A stretch of 11,216 nucleotides of DNA from JBCAWW01 sp039024315 (GTDB lineage Bacteria; Bacteroidota; Bacteroidia; J057): positions 1-11,216 of the forward strand of contig JBCCQN010000246.1 of NCBI GenBank assembly GCA_039024315.1. Reading direction: 5' to 3'. The notes beneath the pieces were generated by a model, which did not search any database, was not told the DNA's origin, and was given only the letters and a program-made list of their open reading frames with translations. Below, in pieces: positions 1 through 5,074 of this stretch (positions are counted from its first letter, which is position 1; each line of letters opens with the position of its first letter). The translations under genes and the position numbers were made by a program.

Positions 1-339
1 GAGATCATCTGCGATCCCACGCAATAAACTCATAGGCAAATGCGTGTGAGTATTGACAAGGCCTGGCAGCAAAAATTTGCCATCGGCATCTACCTCTTCT
101 TGGGCACGATAGGTGTCCTTGAGCAGGCTGTCTGGTCCGAAGTCAAGGATACGACCATCTTTGATAAGTAGCGTGCCTTCCATAACAACAGTCCCTAAAC
201 TATCTAAGCAAAGGATAGTGGCATGAGAAATCGCAACATCTACTTGTCTCAACTGAGGGTCGGACTTACAGGCAGACACTGTACTAGCACACAGAAAGAG
301 AAAAGGTCCCAACCACAAATAGAATCCTCTCATCGGCAT
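1..339 (-). CDS. Amidohydrolase lipoprotein (MTA/SAH deaminase-like), N-terminal part only
   Basis: This gene starts at the ATG read leftward from 339 and runs off the left edge; 113 codons are visible. The protein begins with a lipoprotein signal: Arg4, a hydrophobic stretch, then the lipobox VSAC with Cys24. After this comes the small beta-sandwich start of metal-dependent amidohydrolases (EGTLLIKDGRILDFG, about residues 55-70), followed by PGLVNTHTHLPMSLLRG (about 92-108), which holds the first metal-binding HxH. The stretch through RGIADDL closely resembles methylthioadenosine/S-adenosylhomocysteine deaminases and the TrzA/AtzA group. Those enzymes are normally cytoplasmic, so a lipid-anchored version is unusual; the true substrate cannot be told from this fragment. 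Residues after the cysteine are K-S-D, which loosely recalls surface-export signals of Bacteroidetes lipoproteins (inference). A second in-frame ATG at 333 is an equally possible start. It is divergent from the gene at 505. Confidence 0.88.
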   Translation of the reverse strand, partial: MPMRGFYLWLGPFLFLCASTVSACKSDPQLRQVDVAISHATILCLDSLGTVVMEGTLLIKDGRILDFGPDSLLKDTYRAQEEVDADGKFLLPGLVNTHTHLPMSLLRGIADDL

Positions 340-397
340 ATTTCAATAAATTGAAGCGTTAAGCTCGGGGATAAATTCCGAATCTCAGAATAATAAG

Positions 398-431
398 CAA
401 AAGTAGGTTGTAAATTGCCGAAAAATTCAAA
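398..431 (-). promoter_or_regulatory. Putative Bacteroidetes promoter for the amidohydrolase gene
   Basis: Read on the minus strand, TACTTTTG (398-405) fits the phylum's -7 consensus TAnnTTTG exactly. TTTG (428-431) lies 22 bases upstream as a -33 element, a slightly long spacing. The -7 box ends about 58 bases before the start codon at 339. This is a motif match only. Confidence 0.45.
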
Positions 432-432
432 C

Positions 433-462
433 TTGGTTGGGCAATGGTTTTATGTATATTTG
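433..462 (+). promoter_or_regulatory. Putative Bacteroidetes promoter for the NTF2-like gene
   Basis: TATATTTG at 455-462 is an exact match to the -7 consensus TAnnTTTG. TTG at 433-435 sits 19 bases upstream as the -33 element, a standard spacing. Transcription would begin around 468-470, leaving a leader of about 35 bases before the ATG at 505. No strong Shine-Dalgarno sequence is seen before that ATG, as is usual for the phylum. Confidence 0.6.
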
Positions 463-504
463 AAATATCTCAACCCTTCTGATTAGTAATTGTAAGAAAA
501 ACTC

Positions 505-1320
505 ATGAAGAACCTTCGTCATTCCGTATTATTCATTCTTGTTAGCCTATTGCTAATAAATGTCCAGGCTCAAAATGCCGAGGCGGAAAAACAATTGGAG
601 GCTGAAGTCCGTGAATTCGCCACTACTTACGCAAATTTACCCACGACCAAAGACAAAGCCGCCGTCCTAAAATACTTTAGCAAAGAGGTTACCTCGGTAA
701 TCTACGTTTTCAATATCTCCGGCAAATCCCGCGCCTCTACTGGCGATTACAAAGGGTTTGAAGGCTATTTGGATAACCTATTGCGGGCCAGTGGGATTCA
801 ATTAGGATATGATATCGAGGAAATCAGTAACATTTACGTTAGTGGTAACAACGCTACGGTTACCTACCGAGTCAACTATGAAACCAAAATCCCCAATGGT
901 ATTTGGGTGAAGGGATCTGAGACGGTAAATCTAGCCTTTGAAAAACGTGGTGATATTTGGATGATTGTGCATTATACCATCGTTCAGTTTGAGGATGAAA
1001 AGCTAAAAGGTACCTGCCTCTGTGAGCTATTTATCTCTGAAGCAGATGATGGAGAAGTAGTTTCCAAAACCACTATTCCTTCTGGACGTAGCTACAACAC
1101 TGAATTTAACAACTTCGAATTCCGCACTGTAGGGGGTGATCAGATCATCAAAGTCAAAGACAAAGTATATAAGCGCCTCAAGACAGGTGCTGTCATCGCC
1201 ATGCGTGATGGAGAAGAGGTACAAATCGGTATTTCTAACAGCAAGAAAGAAACGGTATTGATGATCATTGGTGATGATTTGTATGGCGATAGCTGTGCCA
1301 CGCTCAAGACCAAAAAATAG
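505..1320 (+). CDS. Secreted NTF2-like (SnoaL/DUF4440-type) protein of unknown function
   Basis: The 271-residue protein starts with a cleavable signal peptide: MKNLRH, a hydrophobic core at 7-20, and a likely cut after VQA (residue 22). Residues about 28-165 read like an NTF2/SnoaL fold: a helical start (EAEKQLEAEVREFATTYANL), a middle with DYKGFEGYLDNLL, and strands such as NATVTYRVNYETK and GDIWMIVHYTIVQF, which match the closing strands of that superfamily. Residues about 168-271 form a second, probably beta-rich segment that I do not recognise. It begins with a CLC pair (Cys171, Cys173) and has one more cysteine at 264. NTF2-like folds serve as enzymes or small-ligand binders, so no reaction can be named. 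The gene has its own promoter and terminator and is therefore probably monocistronic. Confidence 0.85.
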   Translation: MKNLRHSVLFILVSLLLINVQAQNAEAEKQLEAEVREFATTYANLPTTKDKAAVLKYFSKEVTSVIYVFNISGKSRASTGDYKGFEGYLDNLLRASGIQLGYDIEEISNIYVSGNNATVTYRVNYETKIPNGIWVKGSETVNLAFEKRGDIWMIVHYTIVQFEDEKLKGTCLCELFISEADDGEVVSKTTIPSGRSYNTEFNNFEFRTVGGDQIIKVKDKVYKRLKTGAVIAMRDGEEVQIGISNSKKETVLMIIGDDLYGDSCATLKTKK

Positions 1321-1340
1321 TTAGCATTCCTTGTTAAAGG

Positions 1341-1385
1341 AAAAGTCCGTAGCCTATCCCTTTGGGGAAGGCTACGGACTTTTTT
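1341..1385. terminator. Strong hairpin terminator, probably bidirectional
   Basis: AAAAGTCCGTAGCCT (1341-1355) pairs perfectly with 1369-1383. The apex extends through TCCC/GGGA with a single bulged A, giving a nearly continuous stem of about 19 bp, followed by a T run on the plus strand. On the minus strand the hairpin is followed by TTTT. It lies between the convergent genes ending at 1320 and 1404 and probably stops transcription from both sides. Confidence 0.9.
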
Positions 1386-1403
1386 ATGCGTTTTGGCTAA
1401 TGC

Positions 1404-1778
1404 CTAATTCAGCTTAAACATAAAGGGAAGGCTCACCCAATACTTCACCGCTTTACCATCTTTTTGGGCGGGTGTAAACTCGATATCTGCGATATGCTCA
1501 TCAATAGCCTCCGTAAAAACGGGATCCGGCTTACCGATATATTCGTGCTTGACATACTTTCCATCTTTGCCAATCAGGATTTTGACCATGACTTTTCCCT
1601 CTTTCTCAGCTTTTGCAGCCGCTTTGGGATAACCGATAGCCTGATATACAGAAGTAATATTAGTTGGCTTAGGAGGCGTATCTACTTTGTCTTGGGCTTG
1701 TAGAGCAAAAGCGAGGCTAAGCAAAAATACGAGCACGGGGATTCTAAGCTGCCAGGTGGCAGAAAATGATTTCGACAT
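1404..1778 (-). CDS. Small secreted TonB C-terminal-domain protein
   Basis: This 124-residue protein has an N-terminal signal peptide (hydrophobic core about 13-27, likely cleavage after LQA at 28). A short linker is followed by one TonB C-terminal domain (about 43-124), with AIGYP, GKVMVKILIGKDGKYV, FTPAQKDGKAV and the closing WVSLPFMFKL. It lacks the uncleaved membrane anchor and long proline-rich spacer of an energising TonB, so it is likely a free periplasmic domain rather than an ExbBD partner. By eye, 33 of about 81 aligned residues are identical to the C-terminus of the M56 peptidase encoded just upstream on the same strand, which suggests a tandem duplication. Function is unknown; binding to a periplasmic partner or modulating the peptidase is possible. 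The 187-base gap from the peptidase gene holds palindromes. Confidence 0.88.
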   Translation of the reverse strand: MSKSFSATWQLRIPVLVFLLSLAFALQAQDKVDTPPKPTNITSVYQAIGYPKAAAKAEKEGKVMVKILIGKDGKYVKHEYIGKPDPVFTEAIDEHIADIEFTPAQKDGKAVKYWVSLPFMFKLN

Positions 1779-1820
1779 GATTTGAGTGATTGTGGGGATG
1801 TTAAATAAAAGTAGAAAGTA

Positions 1821-1838
1821 TCCCGAAAGCTTTCGGGA
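1821..1838. repeat. Perfect 18-bp palindrome centred on AGCT
   Basis: TCCCGAAAGCTTTCGGGA is fully self-complementary. It lies 43-60 bases upstream of the start codon at 1778, between the peptidase and the small TonB-domain gene. It shares its layout (CCGA, A or T, AGCT, T or A, TCGG) with the palindrome at 3766-3783. No T run follows, so it is not an ordinary terminator. Short palindromes of this kind are, from memory, dispersed in many Bacteroidetes genomes. Confidence 0.75.
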
Positions 1839-1911
1839 GTATTCAGTACAGAGAAAAAAGGTCTCGATGGTCCGTATAGCCCTATTTTCCTCGGTCTAAA
1901 TACTGAATACT
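1838..1911. repeat. 11-bp inverted repeat around a 52-base loop
   Basis: AGTATTCAGTA at 1838-1848 is the exact reverse complement of TACTGAATACT at 1901-1911. The left arm abuts the 18-bp palindrome. It lies in the noncoding gap downstream of the M56 gene and could be an RNA stem, a split binding site or chance. Confidence 0.5.
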
Positions 1912-1936
1912 ATTGTCTAGGTACTTAAAAAAATAG

Positions 1937-1951
1937 AGATAAGCGTTCTCG
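1937..1951 (+). repeat. Copy of the GATAAGCGTTC word with short hairpin
   Basis: GAGATAAGCGTTCTC has 4-bp complementary ends (GAGA/TCTC). On the minus strand it is followed by TATTTTTTT, so it might act as a weak terminator 15 bases past the M56 gene stop. The core word recurs at 3636-3646 (minus strand) and 6817-6827, and with one change at 3801-3811. Confidence 0.4.
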
Positions 1952-1965
1952 GAGAGTAATTTTTA

Positions 1966-3153
1966 CTACTCTATCAATTTAAAGTTGAAAGGAACATTGA
2001 TCCAAAATTGCACGGGTTTGTCATCTTTGATTGCTGGTATCATTTCCAGTTTGGACAACTGTGCTTCCACCGCATTGCCAAGGATTTCGTGAGCGGAGCT
2101 AATGATTTCATGCTCAACGTATTGACCTTTTTCATCAATCAGAATGCGCGCTACTACCAATCCTTGGATATTGGCATCACGAGCGATTTTGGGGTAACCA
2201 ATTGCCCGACGAATTTCCCTCAGGTTGATTGGTTCGGGTTCCTTATCTACTTGGATAAGGTCCTTACTTTGGGGTGATTCGGTGTTGGTTTCGGCAATTA
2301 CTTCCTGAGATTCGCTACGTTCGGGCTGGCAGGCAAACAAAAGTACCATCAGGCCCAACAGCGGCAGAAGGCCCCAATAACGTAAGCTCATATTCCGCGA
2401 AGCGGAGTTTTGTAACATCATAATTCGACTTTTTACGGGTGAATGAAAAAAAGAATGAGAAAAGCGCAGACGGCTGCTAAAAGCCCTAGATAGGAGCAAG
2501 CTTGCGTAATTCCGGATATTCCCGTCTTGAGTCGCGGCTCGGTCTGCTAAAAATTCATGGGTTTGCAAAAGATCCCTCCTAATCAAATACACCAAGGGAT
2601 GAAACCAGCATAGGATCAGCATCAATTCAAATGCCAAGCGATCCAGCGAATGCTTTTGTTCGACATGACATTGTTCGTGCGCGAGGATTTGGGCCCTTTC
2701 CTCGGCGGCATCACTGACGGCATCATTCCAAAAAATGTACTTAAAAAAAGAAGCGGGACTATCTTTGAGACCACATTGTACTAAGACATAGGGGCCATCT
2801 TTTTTTAGGGGATGGCGACGGATAAAGCGCCACAATTGAAAAAGTCGCAATAAGCTAATGCAGGCACTAATCAATACGCCAGCAAGATACAAATACCACC
2901 AATTGAATTCACTGCCTGCATTGGCGCTATCTTCTGATAAAGCGCCGATGCTAATTTCAGGTAGGCTAAACACAGCTAACACCTCTGGCGTTCCGCGCAG
3001 CGGTATACTCAAATAAGCCAACAGCGCCGAAAGCGGGATCATCGCCATCAAAAATAGACGGTTGAACTGAAAACGTGTCTGCTTGGCCAATACCCCCAAA
3101 TAGTAGGCATAACACAGCAAGAGTATCAGGCTGAATTCGATCCAAAAATTCAT
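1966..3153 (-). CDS. M56-family membrane metallopeptidase (BlaR1-like) with C-terminal TonB domain
   Basis: The 395-residue protein has transmembrane stretches at about 5-22, 32-50, 85-105 and 172-192. The zinc site AHEQCH (HExxH, residues 159-163) and the downstream glutamate in THEFLAD (Glu200) are the M56 signature. A final membrane segment (about 259-275) precedes a Glu/Ser-rich linker and a TonB C-terminal domain (about 310-395). BlaR1/MecR1-type M56 peptidases sense an outside signal and cleave a BlaI-type repressor. Here the penicillin-binding sensor domain is absent and the periplasmic end is a TonB domain instead, an arrangement common in Bacteroidetes. The ATG overlaps the stop of the repressor gene by four bases (ATGA), which implies translational coupling. 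The sensed ligand and the target are not visible; all catalytic residues are present. Confidence 0.92.
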   Translation of the reverse strand: MNFWIEFSLILLLCYAYYLGVLAKQTRFQFNRLFLMAMIPLSALLAYLSIPLRGTPEVLAVFSLPEISIGALSEDSANAGSEFNWWYLYLAGVLISACISLLRLFQLWRFIRRHPLKKDGPYVLVQCGLKDSPASFFKYIFWNDAVSDAAEERAQILAHEQCHVEQKHSLDRLAFELMLILCWFHPLVYLIRRDLLQTHEFLADRAATQDGNIRNYASLLLSRAFSSRLRFSHSFFHSPVKSRIMMLQNSASRNMSLRYWGLLPLLGLMVLLFACQPERSESQEVIAETNTESPQSKDLIQVDKEPEPINLREIRRAIGYPKIARDANIQGLVVARILIDEKGQYVEHEIISSAHEILGNAVEAQLSKLEMIPAIKDDKPVQFWINVPFNFKLIE

Positions 3154-3524
3154 GAGTCGCTGTTTGTATCGTTGTCGTTTTCGAGTTTTTCCATAATCTG
3201 ATTGACATCTTCTAAGCGCAAATCGCCTTCCTTATGAAAAAAGCTCAGCAAGCGCTTAAAAGAACCGTCAAAATAGCGTCCCAAAAAGCTATCGAAGTAA
3301 AACTTAGCGTATTCTTCCTTAGCCACTAGGGGATAGTACTGATAGGACTTCCCAAAGGCTTCATAACTCACAAACTTCTTCTCTATCAGTAATTTAATCA
3401 TGGTAGAAACCGTGCTTTGCTTCATGTCAGCGGGTACTTCGGCCATCACATCTTTGAGGAAAGCCTTTTCCAGCTTCCAAATGATTTGCATGATTTCTTC
3501 TTCTGCTTTGGTGAGTTTATTCAT
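3150..3524 (-). CDS. BlaI/MecI/CopY-family transcriptional repressor
   Basis: The 124-residue protein is the usual length for this family. Residues about 1-75 form the winged helix: LTKAEEEIMQIIWKL at the start, the recognition-helix region QSTVSTMIKLLIEKKFV, and the wing FGKSYQYYPLV. The remainder (YAKFYFDSFLGRYFDGSFKRLLSFF) is the helical dimerisation and cleavage region. Family members repress their own operon until the partner M56 peptidase cleaves them. The gene overlaps the peptidase gene by four bases and is the first gene of the pair. Three palindromes 41-96 bases upstream are its likely operators. The regulon beyond itself cannot be seen; no beta-lactamase gene is in the window, so antibiotic resistance should not be assumed. 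Confidence 0.93.
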   Translation of the reverse strand: MNKLTKAEEEIMQIIWKLEKAFLKDVMAEVPADMKQSTVSTMIKLLIEKKFVSYEAFGKSYQYYPLVAKEEYAKFYFDSFLGRYFDGSFKRLLSFFHKEGDLRLEDVNQIMEKLENDNDTNSDS

Positions 3525-3556
3525 TGCTCAATAAAGGGATTGATCCTATCTGCGAA

Positions 3557-3586
3557 CAAGGTATATCTAAATTTTTAGATTCACAA
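3557..3586 (-). promoter_or_regulatory. Putative promoter of the repressor-peptidase operon
   Basis: On the minus strand TTG (3584-3586) and TACCTTG (3557-3563, a near match to TAnnTTTG) are separated by 20 bases. The first operator palindrome (3565-3580) falls inside that spacer, which would suit direct repression. It lies 33 bases before the start codon. Confidence 0.45.
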
Positions 3587-3620
3587 CTAAATTTTTAGAT
3601 ATTGATTTAGATTTTTAAAT
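3565..3620. promoter_or_regulatory. Three phased operator palindromes upstream of the BlaI-family gene
   Basis: Three 16-bp sites start at 3565, 3585 and 3605, exactly 20 bp apart (about two helical turns). They are ATCTAAATTTTTAGAT, AACTAAATTTTTAGAT and ATTTAGATTTTTAAAT. Site 1 has perfect 7-bp arms around TT. Site 2 differs from it at one position and site 3 at three. BlaI-family repressors bind such dyads as dimers and often control their own gene; assigning these sites to the adjacent repressor is inference. Confidence 0.7.
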
Positions 3621-3694
3621 ACATACTGCTTCGCAGAACGCTTATCTCGTTTATTTTGAGGAGTTTAGCCTAGGTTTAGGCCTTATCATAATAG

Positions 3695-3716
3695 ATCCTT
3701 CGACAAGGCTCAGGAT
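3695..3716. repeat. Short hairpin repeat with core CCTTCGACAAGG
   Basis: ATCCT (3695-3699) pairs with AGGAT (3712-3716), and an alternative stem CCTT/AAGG forms inside (3697-3708). From memory, near-identical words (CCTTCGAC...GGCTCAGGATGA) are dispersed intergenic repeats in many bacterial genomes. Copy number here cannot be checked. Confidence 0.5.
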
Positions 3717-3765
3717 GACAAATTGGGTTGCTTTGATGCTGTGGCTCTAGGGAATTGTCGTGTTG

Positions 3766-3783
3766 TACCGATAGCTATCGGTA
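3766..3783. repeat. Perfect 18-bp palindrome centred on AGCT (second type)
   Basis: TACCGATAGCTATCGGTA is fully self-complementary and has the same layout as the palindrome at 1821-1838, with compensating changes on both arms. It is intergenic, with no T run after it. Confidence 0.75.
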
Positions 3784-3851
3784 GCCGAAACATCTAGGGG
3801 GATGAGCGTTCTGCGCAGCAGAGAAAAAACATGATGCTGTTTGAGACACTT

Positions 3852-4988
3852 CTAGGCCTTCATCAAATCTTTAGGATAAAGATGCTCGATTAGCTTTTCG
3901 ACATTAAGCTGATTACTATACGAGTCCGCAAGTAGCTTCTTACGTTTTTCGATTTCCCCTGCGGGGAACGCTTTGTCGAATAATCGGAGGATTTGTTTCT
4001 GGAAGTCCGGCGCATCATCAGCAACATGACAATACAAGCCTAATTTGGTTTGTAAGACCATCGGAGGATTAACCATCACATGTCGTCCATTAAAGAGACT
4101 ATTGAGTAGCTTCAATTTGATGCCTGTAGCTTGAAAAGTAGGTAATACGAGGATATGCGCATTGCGGATAAGGTCTTCCATTTGTGCCTCCCCCGGATCA
4201 GGTCTTAAGAGGATTTGATCATTCTCACTGATTGCTTCGATCAATTCAGGTTTAGCACCGCCCCCAGCGATGATCAGTGGTACGGGAAAATCATCAAATA
4301 CTTGCTCTACCAAAAACATGGCTGCTTCGTGGTTTTCCGGTACGCTCAACTTAGCATGATATAGACAATATTCTCCTTGTCCAGGCCGGCTGGTCACCGA
4401 GCGATTGCCATGAAAAGGAGGCAAATGATCCACATTTTTAAAGCGTTCAGCATAATAAGCAGTATCCTTAGGAGAGATAGGCAATAATTGATCAGCAAAC
4501 GGCAAAACATCTTCCCAAGCCTGTAACTGGCGCGATTCGGCGAGATAATACTGCCGATTCATATAGCCTTGTTCCCACTGAGCAAGGGCATAATAATACT
4601 CCCATTCCACATTGTGCAGACGTACGACCTTACGGCGATTTTCTAGCTCAGGATGGCTGAGATAGTAAGTGGTGTGTAAGCCTTCAAACAAAATAGGCCA
4701 GGGATCTCTTACCAATTTCTTGAGCAGTTCTTTGGAGCGGCGGGACTTGACAATATGGGGATAGCGCACTGGTAAAGACTGAAATCGCTGCTTACGAGGA
4801 TAGTAATTGACAGAGGCACATAGCGGCTCTAATTGCTCAGCATAGCCTCTCCCATACTCAAAGCAATGCAGATGAACTTTGATTCCTGCTTCGGCTAAGG
4901 CTTGTAATTTGTAATAGACCTCAATCACCCCGCCATAATTGGCAGGATAAGGGACATCAAAGCTAATATGGTGAAGGTGTCGTTCCAT
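3852..4988 (-). CDS. GT-B glycosyltransferase, GT4-like
   Basis: The 378-residue protein is of usual GT4 length, with no signal peptide or membrane span. The N-terminal half opens with HISFDVPYPANYGGV (residues 7-21), the glycine loop that commonly lies near the acceptor and nucleotide. HNVEWEYY (125-132) is the mid-domain helix seen in this group. The second domain begins at YHAKLSVPENHEAA (210-223), then LIIAGGG (238-244), and the donor-site region NAHILVLPTFQATGIKLKLL (276-295), a variant of the usual GTGIKLKxLE pattern in which Asn296 replaces the familiar acidic residue. It probably adds a sugar to a surface glycan or lipid, but donor and acceptor cannot be named. It stands alone, divergent from nuoG, so it is not part of a visible polysaccharide cluster. 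Confidence 0.85.
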   Translation of the reverse strand: MERHLHHISFDVPYPANYGGVIEVYYKLQALAEAGIKVHLHCFEYGRGYAEQLEPLCASVNYYPRKQRFQSLPVRYPHIVKSRRSKELLKKLVRDPWPILFEGLHTTYYLSHPELENRRKVVRLHNVEWEYYYALAQWEQGYMNRQYYLAESRQLQAWEDVLPFADQLLPISPKDTAYYAERFKNVDHLPPFHGNRSVTSRPGQGEYCLYHAKLSVPENHEAAMFLVEQVFDDFPVPLIIAGGGAKPELIEAISENDQILLRPDPGEAQMEDLIRNAHILVLPTFQATGIKLKLLNSLFNGRHVMVNPPMVLQTKLGLYCHVADDAPDFQKQILRLFDKAFPAGEIEKRKKLLADSYSNQLNVEKLIEHLYPKDLMKA

Positions 4989-5002
4989 GAATTTCAGATC
5001 CC

Positions 5003-5036
5003 AAATTCCGAATTTTTGTGCAGAAAAACGGAATTT
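5003..5036. promoter_or_regulatory. Inverted repeat over the glycosyltransferase/nuoG divergent promoter region
   Basis: AAATTCCG (5003-5010) pairs with CGGAATTT (5029-5036). The pairing continues inward past an AA/AA mismatch through TTTTT/AGAAA. It covers the TTTG element proposed for nuoG and sits 15-48 bases before the glycosyltransferase start, so it could be a shared operator. No regulator is identified. Confidence 0.4.
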
Positions 5037-5043
5037 AATCTTT
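5015..5043 (+). promoter_or_regulatory. Putative nuoG promoter
   Basis: TTTG (5015-5018) and TAATCTTT (5036-5043, one position off TAnnTTTG) are spaced by 17 bases. The ATG at 5075 follows 31 bases later. The spacing is at the short end for the phylum. Confidence 0.4.
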
Positions 5044-5074
5044 AAATTCGCCTTGTTAAAACGAATATCTTCTT

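Larger units (their letters stand above)
3626..3821. repeat. Palindrome-rich intergenic element with imperfect inverted ends (MITE-like)
   Basis: The 21-bp ends at 3626-3646 and 3801-3821 are inverted copies of each other, matching at 19 of 21 positions. Between them lie a GCCTA/TAGGC hairpin (3668-3681), a hairpin with ATCCT/AGGAT arms (3695-3716) and an 18-bp palindrome (3766-3783). No target-site duplication was seen, and no coding sequence fits here. The 3525-3851 gap otherwise holds only the operator and promoter region and a weak AACA/TGTT hairpin with a T run near 3825-3838, on the minus strand past the glycosyltransferase stop. Confidence 0.45.

Noticed and set aside
3150..3524. Antibiotic-resistance reading of the BlaI-type pair
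   Set aside because: There is no beta-lactamase or PBP gene in the window, and the peptidase has a TonB domain rather than a penicillin-binding sensor.
3852..4988. Glycosyltransferase as part of a capsule or O-antigen cluster
   Set aside because: No other sugar or export genes lie next to it; both neighbours are unrelated.
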